Positions 7,872 through 16,314 of a stretch of 64,000 nt of DNA are shown here, piece after piece. The stretch is from a bacterium (lineage in GTDB: Bacteria > Oederibacteriota > JAAXVQ01 > JAUVAV01), in NCBI GenBank assembly GCA_021108215.1, contig JAIORK010000002.1, forward strand, positions 21,316 to 85,315. Reading direction: 5' to 3'. Position 1 is the first letter of the stretch, and the number at the start of each line of letters is the position of its first letter. The notes beneath the pieces were generated by a model. The model saw only the letters and a list, made by a program, of their open reading frames with translations, did not search any database and was not told the origin of the DNA. A program made the position numbers and the translations under genes.

Positions 7872-8810
7872 ATGATGAAAAAGAATCTTTGGGTCAGGGT
7901 ACTGGGTCTTTGCATATTAGGATTTTGTGTCATCGCAATACCTGCTGTGGCTTTCATTATGCCGGGTGGTCAGGTGGGACGTATGCACTTGTATCAATTG
8001 GCCAAAGGGCAATCGCCGCAGCGGATTATTTCCATGGCACCCGGTATTACAGAAACGCTTTTTGCAATAGGGGCCGGCAAGCAGGTTTGCGGTGTCACGG
8101 ATTTTTGCGATTTTCCTGAAGCAGCCCAAGAGCTTCCCAAGGTGGGAGGGTATTATGATCCCAACTTTGAAGCTATTCTGAGATTAAAACCTGATCTGGT
8201 AGTGCTTTTGCCGGAACACGCTGAATTCCGTGCGCGTTTTCAATATTTGCGCATACCGACTTTGACAGTGGAGATGAATAGTCTGGTAGGTATTATGAAT
8301 ACATTCATTCAATTGGGGATGATTTGCCGCAAGGAAGCCCAAGGCATCCATCTGGCGGAGACCCTGCGCTGCGCCATGCTGGATGCGCTCGCACGGCAGC
8401 CATGGGAAATCCGTCCGGCGGTTATGCTGGTGATCAGTCGTGACTATGACAATTCGTCCATCAAAGAGGTATATATTGCCGGGCAAGGTGATTTTTATGA
8501 TGAATTGATTTTTTTGGCCGGCGGTAAAAATGCCTATACCAGATCCACGCCCCGGTATCCCAAGCTTTCCCAGGAAGGGATTCTCGCGCTGCGGGCCGAT
8601 GTGGTGGTTGAATTAGTGGCTGAACCGGAAAAAGTGTCCCGGCCGGTTTCCGAACTTACCCATGACTGGTATGCGTTGCCCGGTCTGAATAAACCAAACC
8701 AAATACCGATCAGACTGTTAACCGGGACATATCTTGTGCGCCCCGGACCACGGATTATCCGGCTTTTAGAAACATTGCGGACCATTTTGCAAGAGGTGTC
8801 AGGCCAATGA
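7872..8810 (+). CDS. btuF: Periplasmic cobalamin-binding protein of ABC importer (BtuF-like)
   Basis: 312 residues with an N-terminal hydrophobic signal or anchor (about 7-32). It belongs to the TroA/BtuF binding-protein superfamily: PQRIISMAPGITETLFAIGA at the first lobe, GVTDFCDFPEAAQ and KVGGYYDPNFEAILRLKPDL, then the long helix and a second lobe (about 175-300). It captures the corrinoid delivered by the TonB receptor and hands it to the permease. It is first in an operon with the ATPase (ATGA overlap) and permease. The SD is weak; adjacent ATGs at 7872 and 7875 are equally possible. Confidence 0.88.
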   Translation: MMKKNLWVRVLGLCILGFCVIAIPAVAFIMPGGQVGRMHLYQLAKGQSPQRIISMAPGITETLFAIGAGKQVCGVTDFCDFPEAAQELPKVGGYYDPNFEAILRLKPDLVVLLPEHAEFRARFQYLRIPTLTVEMNSLVGIMNTFIQLGMICRKEAQGIHLAETLRCAMLDALARQPWEIRPAVMLVISRDYDNSSIKEVYIAGQGDFYDELIFLAGGKNAYTRSTPRYPKLSQEGILALRADVVVELVAEPEKVSRPVSELTHDWYALPGLNKPNQIPIRLLTGTYLVRPGPRIIRLLETLRTILQEVSGQ

Positions 8811-9589
8811 TTCTGAGTGCCAAACAATGCAGTTGTCAGGTTGAGGATAAAATTTTATTGGACCAGGTGGATTTTGAGGTGGAGGCCGGGCTGCGGTATG
8901 CTGTCATCGGTCCCAATGGCGCAGGTAAATCAACCTTGCTCAAGGCGCTTTGCCGGCTGATGCCGCTTTCAGCTGGGGACTGTATTTTATCGGGAAAAAA
9001 AATGTCCGCGTTTTCACAAAGAGATCTGGCAACATGGATTTCTTATGTTTCGCAGACAGTATTCAACACCAATGGCTTTACAGTGCATGAGTTTGTTCTT
9101 ATGGGGCGCTATCCGCATCTTTCGCCTTTTACTTCATTGCGGAAAACAGACCGTGACAAGGTGGATGCAGCTCTGGAAATGACAGGTATGCAGACATTTG
9201 CCCAGCGCCGGCTCGACACGTTATCCGGCGGGGAACGGCAGAAAGTTATGATTGCCGCAGCGATGGTGCAGGAAGCGCGTATCATGCTGCTGGATGAACC
9301 TACAGCATTTCTCGATCCCTTACAGCAGGACCAGGTTTATGCACTGCTGGAAACCATTCGTGCCCGGACCCGGGTCACCTTAATTGAGGTCACGCATGAT
9401 GTCAATCGTGCCGCTTTGAGTCATGATATTATTTTGGGATTAAGGCAGGGGCGAGTCGTTTTTTGCGGCACACCGGAGGAGTTAATGCAGCCGGAAGTAC
9501 TGTACGCTATTTATGGCAAACACTTCACATTTGCGCGTCATCCGGAAAATAATTGCCAAGTCGTGATGCCCACGGGGAAAAGTATATGA
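8807..9589 (+). CDS. btuD: ABC transporter ATP-binding protein (BtuD-like)
   Basis: 260 residues. The Walker A motif is GPNGAGKST at 35-43. It also has a Q-loop region (SYVSQTVF), the signature LSGGERQ, Walker B IMLLDEPTAFLDP, and a switch His in VTHDVN. It is of the iron-siderophore/cobalamin (FecE/BtuD) type and energises corrinoid uptake at the inner membrane. Its ATG overlaps the TGA of the binding-protein gene, and its own TGA overlaps the ATG of the permease, so the three subunits are translationally coupled. Confidence 0.92.
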   Translation: MILSAKQCSCQVEDKILLDQVDFEVEAGLRYAVIGPNGAGKSTLLKALCRLMPLSAGDCILSGKKMSAFSQRDLATWISYVSQTVFNTNGFTVHEFVLMGRYPHLSPFTSLRKTDRDKVDAALEMTGMQTFAQRRLDTLSGGERQKVMIAAAMVQEARIMLLDEPTAFLDPLQQDQVYALLETIRARTRVTLIEVTHDVNRAALSHDIILGLRQGRVVFCGTPEELMQPEVLYAIYGKHFTFARHPENNCQVVMPTGKSI

Positions 9590-10572
9590 GAAAAAATCCC
9601 TGGTTGTTTTTTACCCTGCTGATAACCGGCTTTGTTGCGGCCCTGGTCATACTGCCTTTTGTGGGGATTGATTTGATAACCCCGGCGCAGGTTTTTACAG
9701 CGGAGGAGAATCAAATTCAGCATATTTTTTGGGAATTACGGGTACCGCGCGTACTGACCGGTATGCTGGTAGGCTCAGTGCTGGCAATGGCGGGAATGAC
9801 TTTTCAGGCGCTTTTCCGGAATGCCCTGGCAACACCTTTCACGCTTGGGACAGCTTCCGGGGCCAGTCTGGGAGCCAGTGTCTATATTTGGGCCGGGTGG
9901 TCCATCAGTCTGCTGGGTATTAGCGGGCAGACGTTGTTTGCTTTTTTAGGCGCCATTACGGCACTGGCATTTGTCTACGGATTTTCACGGGTTAAAAACG
10001 GGATGTCAACCAATACCATGCTCCTGGCAGGTGTCGCGATTGGCATCTTTTTTTCGAGTCTGATTCTTTTGATCCAGTATATGGCTGACCAGGCGCATAG
10101 TCTGCGGATTTTGCGCTGGCTTATGGGTGGCTTGGAAGTGGTGGGATTTCGTCAGTTTTTGGAAGTGCTGCCATTTATGCTGCTGGGCGCGGTGGTAATT
10201 TATTTTTACCGCTGGGAAATGAATCTCATTTCCACCGGTGAGGATTTGGCTGCCGGGCGCGGGGTTAATGTCAACCGGACAAAGATTGTGCTGCTGGTCA
10301 CAGCCGGTCTTATGGTGGGGGCGGTGGTGGCAGTGGCCGGGCCGATCGGGTTTGTCGGTTTGATTGTGCCGCATATTTGCCGGTTGCTTATCGGCCCGGA
10401 TCATCGCAGACTGGTGATTGCCTGTGTACTGCTGGGCGGGATTTTTCTGTCCGTTTGTGATGCTTTGGCCCGTTTGCTGATTGCGCCGTCTGAATTGCCG
10501 GTCGGCATCGTGACCGCGCTCTTGGGCGGGCCTTTTTTCCTCTGGGTGCTGCTCCGGAAGAAAATATCGTAA
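9586..10572 (+). CDS. btuC: ABC transporter permease (BtuC/FecCD family)
   Basis: 328 residues from the ATG at 9586, which overlaps the ATPase stop (ATGA). About ten hydrophobic segments are spread over the full length, as expected for FecCD permeases. Family landmarks are LRVPRVLTGMLVGSVLAMAG near the N-terminus and GPIGFVGLIVPHICRLLIGP in the cytoplasmic coupling region. It forms the homodimeric corrinoid channel with the adjacent ATPase. An upstream in-frame ATG at 9553 would lie inside the ATPase gene and lacks coupling. Confidence 0.92.
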   Translation: MRKNPWLFFTLLITGFVAALVILPFVGIDLITPAQVFTAEENQIQHIFWELRVPRVLTGMLVGSVLAMAGMTFQALFRNALATPFTLGTASGASLGASVYIWAGWSISLLGISGQTLFAFLGAITALAFVYGFSRVKNGMSTNTMLLAGVAIGIFFSSLILLIQYMADQAHSLRILRWLMGGLEVVGFRQFLEVLPFMLLGAVVIYFYRWEMNLISTGEDLAAGRGVNVNRTKIVLLVTAGLMVGAVVAVAGPIGFVGLIVPHICRLLIGPDHRRLVIACVLLGGIFLSVCDALARLLIAPSELPVGIVTALLGGPFFLWVLLRKKIS

Positions 10573-10588
10573 GCCGGATAGGAGCACA

Positions 10589-11110
10589 ATGAAAAATAAA
10601 AAAGGGTACACACATATCTATACCGGCAATGGCAAGGGCAAGACCACGGCGGCTTTAGGCCTGGCGGTACGTGCTGTTGGTGCCGGAAAGAGGGTCTGCT
10701 TTATCCAGTTTTTAAAGGGCGGTATCTATTCAGAGCATCGTGTGTTGAAACAAATCAAAGGGATTACACTCAAGAAATTCGGGCGGGATTGTTTGGTTGG
10801 GAAGAAAGCGGTTGAGGCAGATTATGTTGAAACCGAAAAGGCCCTGGCTGCGGTTACGACCGCACTTTTTTCCGGCAGGTATGATTTGGTCATTGCGGAT
10901 GAAATTTTGGTAGCAGTCAGCATGGCATTGATTGCTGAGTCGGATGTAAAAAAATGCATGCAAGCACGTCCGCAAGCAGTTGAACTGGTACTGACCGGCA
11001 GGAATGCTTCTCCCGGCCTGAAGCGTATGGCGGATTTGGTAACTGAGATGAAGGAAGGGAAACATTATTATCAAAAAGGTGTCATGGCCCGACGCGGGAT
11101 TGAATATTGA
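10589..11110 (+). CDS. cobO: Cob(I)alamin adenosyltransferase (CobO/BtuR type)
   Basis: 173 residues, with SD GGATAGGAG seven bases before the ATG. The P-loop GNGKGKTTAALG (13-24) and IQFLKGG and DLVIADE segments are typical of the CobO/CobA/BtuR class, which adenosylates cob(I)alamin to coenzyme B12 in the cytoplasm. The length is normal. It is the last gene of the cobalamin locus, 16 bases after the permease, so imported corrinoid can be converted to the riboswitch ligand itself. Confidence 0.93.
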   Translation: MKNKKGYTHIYTGNGKGKTTAALGLAVRAVGAGKRVCFIQFLKGGIYSEHRVLKQIKGITLKKFGRDCLVGKKAVEADYVETEKALAAVTTALFSGRYDLVIADEILVAVSMALIAESDVKKCMQARPQAVELVLTGRNASPGLKRMADLVTEMKEGKHYYQKGVMARRGIEY

Positions 11111-11164
11111 TTGTAGGGAACGGTCGCCCGGCATTCGCCAGGCAAGCTGACCGTTCCCTACAAT
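11110..11164. repeat. REP-like palindrome, copy 2
   Basis: Arms at 11110-11125 and 11149-11164 are perfect 16-bp inverted repeats around the core CCGGCATTCGCCAGGCAAG. The first base is the last base of the cobO stop codon. The same element recurs at 34723-34771 with a compensatory change in the arms. Confidence 0.9.
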
Positions 11165-11174
11165 TAAAAAAAAA

Positions 11175-11483
11175 TCAGGCCTCGAAGATGCCGTAAACCG
11201 GCGGACCGACCAGCATATCCTGAAAGGGCATTTTGTGAAATTGGAAATGAGCCTGCAGGGCATGGGTACATTCAGCCAGGCATTTTAAATCATCATATTC
11301 CGCATAAATGAGGATAGAGGCATGGTCCAGGTACGGTAAGGTCGGGTCTTTCACCATCGGGTTGACGCAGGCAGTCCGGCAGCCGGGACAGGTCCGTTTG
11401 AAAGCAGCGTAATTTTCGAATAATTGCAGGGCTTCTTCCTGGACATCGGATTTGAGTTTGAAAATGGCAACTTCTTTTACCAT
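11175..11483 (-). CDS. Dabb-like (stress-responsive alpha/beta barrel) protein
   Basis: 102 residues. The N-terminus MVKEVAIFKLKSDVQEEALQ and the following CPGCRTACV turn resemble the dimeric alpha-beta barrel (Dabb/ABM) fold, in which small dimers bind or act on aromatic or quinone-like compounds. No catalytic residue can be assigned. It is convergent with cobO. Four cysteines (CPGCRTACV and LKCLAEC) are unusual for the fold. The assignment rests on overall pattern only. Confidence 0.5.
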   Translation of the reverse strand: MVKEVAIFKLKSDVQEEALQLFENYAAFKRTCPGCRTACVNPMVKDPTLPYLDHASILIYAEYDDLKCLAECTHALQAHFQFHKMPFQDMLVGPPVYGIFEA

Positions 11484-11686
11484 GGGCTAAAAACCCCTCT
11501 CGAAAATAATTGATGGGATATTATAGCGAAAGTAATTGACAGGGTCAATCATTGGCTCGTAAAAAATAAAAATAAAAGACCTTGGTATGCAGATTGAAAG
11601 TATTTATAATGATGACTTCAGATAGGGCAGGCACTGGGGACGAAGTGGTGTCTGGCCAAACAACGAACTATTGGAGGTGGATTCCT

Positions 11687-12610
11687 TTGAACGGTATTTC
11701 TGAAAGAGCAAACCAACTGGCGGTCTATTATTTGAGAATTGGAATTGGTTTTGTGACGTTGTGGACAGCTTGGGATGTGATTGTCCATCAGGTACAGGTC
11801 AATGCTTTTTTTGCAGCATTTCCCCTTGGGGGTGTTTTGTCCGGGCAGATCATGGTGGCCTGGTTTGTCATCTTGCTGGCTTGCGGTGTTTTGATTTTTA
11901 GCGGCTGGTATTTTCGGGAGGCCACAGCAATTTTGGGTGTTTTTTTATTACTGTCTTTGTTGGTTTTTAATTTTATGGCTCCCAACGTGAATGCTGTTTT
12001 GGGGCCATTTCGACCGCTGTTTTTGAAAAATTTGGTATGGTTTGGCGCATGTCTGATGTTGGTCGTACAGCCGACCGATCCGTTTAATCCGGAACGGCGC
12101 CGGGTTGCCGGGTTACCGGCACTACAGCCAAAAATACAATTGGTTTTTCGCGCTATTTTAGGTGTGTATTGCATCTGGGACGGGCTTTTGCAGGCATTGA
12201 ATGCCAACCACTATTTAACCTTTTTGAGCGGGACCTTCACCCAGATTCCGCTGGTGCCCGATAATGCAGTGAGTGTGATAATGGTTCTGTTTTATATTGT
12301 ACAGATGCTGGCTGGGGTGATGATTCTTACTGGGATTAAGTACCGCTGGGCATTGACATCCCTTGCGGCGATTGTCGTGATTCATCTTATTGGAATGAAT
12401 TGGTTTGCCGGCAAAGACCTTTTGCGCGCCGGAGGCCGGTTTATGATGCGCGATATGATTGTGTTAACCAGTATAGCTTATTTTTGGCTGACAGGTCCCG
12501 GCTCGCCTATCCTGCAAGTGAGCGTGGAAAAAAAATCGCCGCTACGACACAATGATGACGGTATTTCCAGAGAAAGTACGATGCCTATTTCTCAACAAGA
12601 TCAGTTATAG
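11687..12610 (+). CDS. DoxX-like integral membrane protein
   Basis: The best start is the TTG at 11687, because GGAGGTGG sits 6 bases upstream at 11673-11680. Earlier in-frame starts (11582 TTG, 11609 ATG) have no SD. The 307-residue product has about eight hydrophobic helices in two similar four-helix halves (LRIGIGFVTLWTAWDVIV near the start and FRAILGVYCIWDGLLQAL in the middle), which resembles a DoxX-type duplication. It is probably an inner-membrane protein; the substrate or redox role is unknown. The polar C-terminal tail (last 35 residues) is cytoplasmic or disordered. Confidence 0.6.
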   Translation: MNGISERANQLAVYYLRIGIGFVTLWTAWDVIVHQVQVNAFFAAFPLGGVLSGQIMVAWFVILLACGVLIFSGWYFREATAILGVFLLLSLLVFNFMAPNVNAVLGPFRPLFLKNLVWFGACLMLVVQPTDPFNPERRRVAGLPALQPKIQLVFRAILGVYCIWDGLLQALNANHYLTFLSGTFTQIPLVPDNAVSVIMVLFYIVQMLAGVMILTGIKYRWALTSLAAIVVIHLIGMNWFAGKDLLRAGGRFMMRDMIVLTSIAYFWLTGPGSPILQVSVEKKSPLRHNDDGISRESTMPISQQDQL

Positions 12611-12616
12611 GTATCT

Positions 12617-13159
12617 ATGGAAACTGTTTTTGGCTCGACACAGCTGATGCTCGAAAAGGGCGACATCACCAAACATGCTGTTGATGCTATTGTCAATCCA
12701 ACGACCCCGCATTTGATTGGCGGCGGAAGTGTTGCTGCTGCGATTCATCGGGCGGGCGGGCGGGCAATTGCTTTTGAATGCCGCCAATTGATTCGCGCGA
12801 TTGGACGCCTGCAACCAGGGAAAGCGGTCATCACCGGCGGCGGGATATTGCCTGCAAAGCATGTGATTCATACGGCGGGGCCGGTTTGGCAGAAGGACCC
12901 GGGAAGGGCGGCATGGGTTCTTGCCGGTTCTTATAAGGAAAGTCTGGTGCTGGCGGAAAAAATGGCGTTGAAGACAATCGGGTTCCCCTCGATAGGGACG
13001 GGTATGGGTGATTATCCGGTTCGTGAAGCATCGCAGGCGGCCCTGGAGAGCGTGAAAGCGTATTTGCTTCGAGGAACAACACTTGTGCGTGTCGTATTTA
13101 TTTTGTATTCAGACGAGCATTTGCATGTTTATCAAGAAACACTGCAAGCGTTGATTTGA
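12617..13159 (+). CDS. Macro domain protein (ADP-ribose/O-acetyl-ADP-ribose binding)
   Basis: 180 residues. It has the macro-fold landmarks in order: GDITKHAVDAIVNPTTPHL with the Asn of the ADP-ribose site, the glycine-rich loop GGGSVAAAIHRAGG, GKAVITGGGILPAKHVIHT, and FPSIGTGMGDYP with the phosphate-binding loop. Such proteins bind or hydrolyse ADP-ribose derivatives. The usual NAAN motif is NPTT here, which may alter activity. The gene follows the DoxX-like gene by six bases and ends where the HAD gene frame begins, so an operon is likely. Confidence 0.88.
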   Translation: METVFGSTQLMLEKGDITKHAVDAIVNPTTPHLIGGGSVAAAIHRAGGRAIAFECRQLIRAIGRLQPGKAVITGGGILPAKHVIHTAGPVWQKDPGRAAWVLAGSYKESLVLAEKMALKTIGFPSIGTGMGDYPVREASQAALESVKAYLLRGTTLVRVVFILYSDEHLHVYQETLQALI

Positions 13160-13182
13160 TACGGGACGCATTCGATGGAGTC

Positions 13183-13917
13183 ATGATGTTGACAATTCCA
13201 AGAGGCACGATTCGGCCGGGACACTACAAAGCGATTTTTTTTGATGCGGGGAATACGTTGTTCAAAGTACAGCCCTCGGTAGGAACGGTCTATGCCCGGA
13301 CCGCGAAATTATTTGGTTTTAAATTAGGCCCGGGTGAGCAGACGGCTTTGGAACGCTATTTTCAGGAGGAATGGAAGCAGCGTTCTTCCCGAGGGCGATT
13401 TGATTTGGGCGGTACGCTCAAAGAAGAACGGCAATGGTGGTACGATTTGGTAAAAGCGGTTTTTGACCGGCTGGGCGGGATGGATCATTTTGATCCGTTT
13501 TTTGATCATTTGTATGAACTGTTTGCTTCTGCGGAGGTGTGGCAGCTTTTTCCCGAGACCTGCCATGTGCTGGAAACCTGCCGTGAACGCGGATTGGTTG
13601 TCGGGATTGTTTCTAACTGGGATTCGCGTTTGTTGAAGATCTGCGAAGGACTGGGGCTTTCCGGAAAGGTTGATTTTATTATTGCTTCGGCCATGGTAGG
13701 TATTTCCAAACCGGACCCGGCCATTTTTCATATGGCGCTGGAACGGGCGGGTGTGAAGCCGGACGAAGCGATTCATTTGGGCGATTCCCTGGAAGATGAT
13801 ATTTATGGCGCGTACGCAGCCGGAATGGACGCGCTTTTGATTGAACGGTCCCAAGACCGTAGGCAGCAAGATGTCGCTATGGCCGATTCTCTGCATGCAG
13901 TTTTGGATTTTTGTTAA
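13183..13917 (+). CDS. HAD-superfamily hydrolase
   Basis: 244 residues from ATG 13183; a second ATG at 13186 is equally possible. Motif I is FFDAGNTLF with the nucleophile Asp, motif II IVSNWD, motif III lysine in ISKPDPAIFHMALE, and motif IV HLGDSLEDDIYGAYAAGM. A helical cap sits between motifs I and II, as in subfamily IA phosphatases or haloacid-dehalogenase-like enzymes. The second catalytic Asp (DxD) is replaced by Gly in DAGNT, a pattern seen in many REG-2-like members. The substrate is unknown. Confidence 0.85.
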   Translation: MMLTIPRGTIRPGHYKAIFFDAGNTLFKVQPSVGTVYARTAKLFGFKLGPGEQTALERYFQEEWKQRSSRGRFDLGGTLKEERQWWYDLVKAVFDRLGGMDHFDPFFDHLYELFASAEVWQLFPETCHVLETCRERGLVVGIVSNWDSRLLKICEGLGLSGKVDFIIASAMVGISKPDPAIFHMALERAGVKPDEAIHLGDSLEDDIYGAYAAGMDALLIERSQDRRQQDVAMADSLHAVLDFC

Positions 13918-13984
13918 ATTTTCCGGAGTGGAAGCCGGGGCTTGCTGCGGGGATTTACAGCGGCGGATTAACAAGGAGGAAACG

Positions 13985-14665
13985 ATGCTGAAACGATGGG
14001 TGCTGACAATCGGGTGTCTGCTCATACTGACCGGGATAGGGGTGACGGTGGGAGAGGCAAAAAGTAAAGCGAAGGCAATTGATGTAACCAAACCCCGGAT
14101 GGTGATGGTGGAAATTCCTTCATGGAAAACCGTGTTTTTTGGGTTGCCCAAAGAACTTCCCCTGATGATCCGGCCGGGGGAACCATTTGACGGCAGTTCG
14201 CGGCAATATGATTTTTCTGAAGGGACTGAGGCCATGCGCATCTTTTTGTCGATGCGCCCGCAGGCTAAGCACGCGGTTGCGTACCGGTGTTTTATTAAGA
14301 AATGGCCCCGTTATCAAGAGTTTTTTAAGGCGGTTGACCAGGAGGATTATGCCCTCGCGGAAAAGCAGCTTATGGAAATACGTACGCTTGATCCGAAGGA
14401 GCCTGCAGTACACTTTTACTACGGAAGTCTAAATACTCATTTGAAAAAATATCAACAGGCGGAAAAAAGTTATCAGAAGTGCCTTGTGCTTTACCCGAAG
14501 TACGGTCCGGCGTATATCAATCTGGCCAGGTTGGCCAAAGCCAGAGGCGATGAACCGGCTGCCAAACGTTATTTAAGGACTGCGATTGAAAAACTGGATA
14601 AAAGCAGTCAACAAGATGCAAAACAGATTGCTGAAAAAATGCTGAAGAGTTTGAGCGGGGAATAA
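13985..14665 (+). CDS. Secreted TPR-repeat protein
   Basis: 226 residues from the ATG at 13985, which has AAGGAGG upstream and starts a signal peptide (MLKRWVLTIGCLLILTGIGV). Two or three tetratricopeptide units occupy about 115-210 (YALAEKQLMEIRTLDPKEPA, YQQAEKSYQKCLVLYPKYGP, then YINLARLAKARGDEPAAKRY). They probably scaffold protein contacts in the periplasm. The region before them (30-100) has no recognised domain. Confidence 0.75.
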   Translation: MLKRWVLTIGCLLILTGIGVTVGEAKSKAKAIDVTKPRMVMVEIPSWKTVFFGLPKELPLMIRPGEPFDGSSRQYDFSEGTEAMRIFLSMRPQAKHAVAYRCFIKKWPRYQEFFKAVDQEDYALAEKQLMEIRTLDPKEPAVHFYYGSLNTHLKKYQQAEKSYQKCLVLYPKYGPAYINLARLAKARGDEPAAKRYLRTAIEKLDKSSQQDAKQIAEKMLKSLSGE

Positions 14666-14802
14666 CCTGATGCACGGTATGACAGAGCAATCCCTGGGAT
14701 GAAACGATGCAGGCGGTTGCCTGGGTATGCAGCGCAGGGGAAATGATACCGACCATCGCCGGTTTGAACCCTACGCGATGTAAAAAAAAAGAGGAGTTGC
14801 CA

Positions 14803-15261
14803 ATGCCTGAAATTAGAAAAGTTGAATCCGGAAAATTATTATGCTTGGAAACCACCGGGCCCTTTGAATCGATACACGATCTCTATCGGCAAATTGATAC
14901 ATTTGTCAAGGAACGGCGCGTTCCGATCAAGGGTGACCGGCTGGCGATTTTTTATGATGCGCCGGAGGGTATTGACCGCGCACACGCACATTTTGCAGCT
15001 GCAGTGGAGCTGGCAGGGGAGTGTACCGGTGACGGAGAGGTCACGGTGGTCATTCAGAGTGCTGCGATTATGGCATGTGAAAGCCATCAGGGTGATTATG
15101 CCGGACTAACAGACGCGTATCAGCGGCTTTTAAGCTGGATTCACGACAAGGGGTTTAAAATAATCGGTCCGCCGCATGAGTATTATATTTCCGGTCCGCC
15201 GGCTGATTCCGCCACGTACCTAACGGAGATTCAAATTCCGGTAGAACGTCCCGGTTTTTAA
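14803..15261 (+). CDS. GyrI-like / AraC-type effector-binding domain protein
   Basis: 152 residues. Start ATG 14803 has GAGGAG seven bases upstream. The sequence shows the two-repeat GyrI-like fold: an N-terminal strand with GKLLCLETTGPFESIHDLYR, a central GDRLAIFYDAPE, and the terminal EYYISGPPADSATYLTEIQI, which is typical for stand-alone effector-binding domains (SbmC/AraC_E_bind). It likely binds a small hydrophobic or cationic ligand, or acts on it. No DNA-binding domain is attached. Confidence 0.75.
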   Translation: MPEIRKVESGKLLCLETTGPFESIHDLYRQIDTFVKERRVPIKGDRLAIFYDAPEGIDRAHAHFAAAVELAGECTGDGEVTVVIQSAAIMACESHQGDYAGLTDAYQRLLSWIHDKGFKIIGPPHEYYISGPPADSATYLTEIQIPVERPGF

Positions 15262-15269
15262 GGTGTGAT

Positions 15270-16076
15270 GTGGATTTACGTCCGATTCCCGGGGGAAAAC
15301 TGGAGACACTGAGGAAATCCTATCGAAAGCAATTGGGGATTCCTGTTATTTCAGATTTTCATGAAGCTTTATGCCGGATGGGTCAGGCTTTTCGTATTGA
15401 GGATATGGGTCGATCATTGGGGTATGTTATTTTTTCTCAAGATACTTTTTTAAAGGATCGGGACCCGATGATTCCTGAATTTTGTCTTGATCTTGAACAA
15501 ACTAAATATGCCCGGACGATTCTGGAAAAGATTTTTGATGCGCTTAGTCCGGCAACGGTGATGAGCCGCACGGATGATACTCGTGGTTTTCCCTTATTGA
15601 TGGATTTACGCCTCCCTAATGAAGTGGCAGCGTCATTGTATTGTTTGGAGCAGAAACCGGTTTGGGTGGAAGATTCCGACATCCATATAGAACAATGCCG
15701 AATGGACCAGGCGCAGGAGTTATTATCGCTTTACGCTTCTGCCAGTCCGGAGGACGGCGGAATCCCGGATGAAATGGCGCTCACCAAGAGTCTGGCACTT
15801 TGGCGGCATTACCGCCTGGTGAACCGAAATCAGACGCTGGCGGTCTGCTATTGTGTTCCTCAGATTGAACCGTATGTTACGACCGCCTGCATTGTTGATG
15901 CAGGTATGCGCCGGAAAGGCTATGGGCGCTATCTGACGACATACACTATTTTGCAGATATTGGCGGATAATAAAAAATTTTTAGCAGTAACACCATCTGA
16001 AAACGAGGCTGCCAGGGGGCTGGTGGAATCATTGGGGGCCGGTCTCAGGGCGCATTTTATTAATTTCAGGCCGTAA
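15270..16076 (+). CDS. GNAT-family N-acetyltransferase-like protein
   Basis: 268 residues from a GTG at 15270 (AAGG seven bases before), nine bases after the previous stop, so probably co-transcribed. The C-terminal 130 residues resemble a GNAT domain: a beta-strand VTTACIVDAGM followed by the acetyl-CoA pyrophosphate loop RRKGYGRYLT and ENEAARGLVESLGA. The N-terminal 130 residues are a separate domain that I do not recognise. Substrate unknown. Confidence 0.65.
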   Translation: MDLRPIPGGKLETLRKSYRKQLGIPVISDFHEALCRMGQAFRIEDMGRSLGYVIFSQDTFLKDRDPMIPEFCLDLEQTKYARTILEKIFDALSPATVMSRTDDTRGFPLLMDLRLPNEVAASLYCLEQKPVWVEDSDIHIEQCRMDQAQELLSLYASASPEDGGIPDEMALTKSLALWRHYRLVNRNQTLAVCYCVPQIEPYVTTACIVDAGMRRKGYGRYLTTYTILQILADNKKFLAVTPSENEAARGLVESLGAGLRAHFINFRP

Positions 16077-16314
16077 ATAAAGCGCGGTTTAAAGTTACAA
16101 AGAAAACGGAATTCTAGGTTGCACAAATAAGCAATTTATTTTATCCTGAAAAAGTAATTAAAAGGGTTCTGCGGGCAGGGGTGGATCGCAAGATGATCGT
16201 CAGGCAAAACAGTTCCCGTATGAAAATAAGGACAAGCAGGACAGACAAAAAACGTAAGTTTATGAATTTTTATGCTTTGTTATTGTAGCGTGGTAAATTA
16301 CGGGGGAAAATAGT
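16077..16314. other. Intergenic region without recognised element
   Basis: About 240 bases between the GNAT-like and amidotransferase genes. No inverted repeat or known riboswitch pattern was found. A 31-codon frame at about 16193-16288 has no convincing SD or family and is not called. Confidence 0.4.

Noticed and set aside
11110..11164. REP unit as bidirectional terminator between cobO and the Dabb-like gene
   Set aside because: The A/T run lies on the wrong side of the hairpin for both directions.
16180..16290. Possible riboswitch before the amidotransferase gene
   Set aside because: The GCGGGCAGGGGTGGATCGCAAG stretch does not fit the cyclic-di-GMP, preQ1 or other consensus I can recall.
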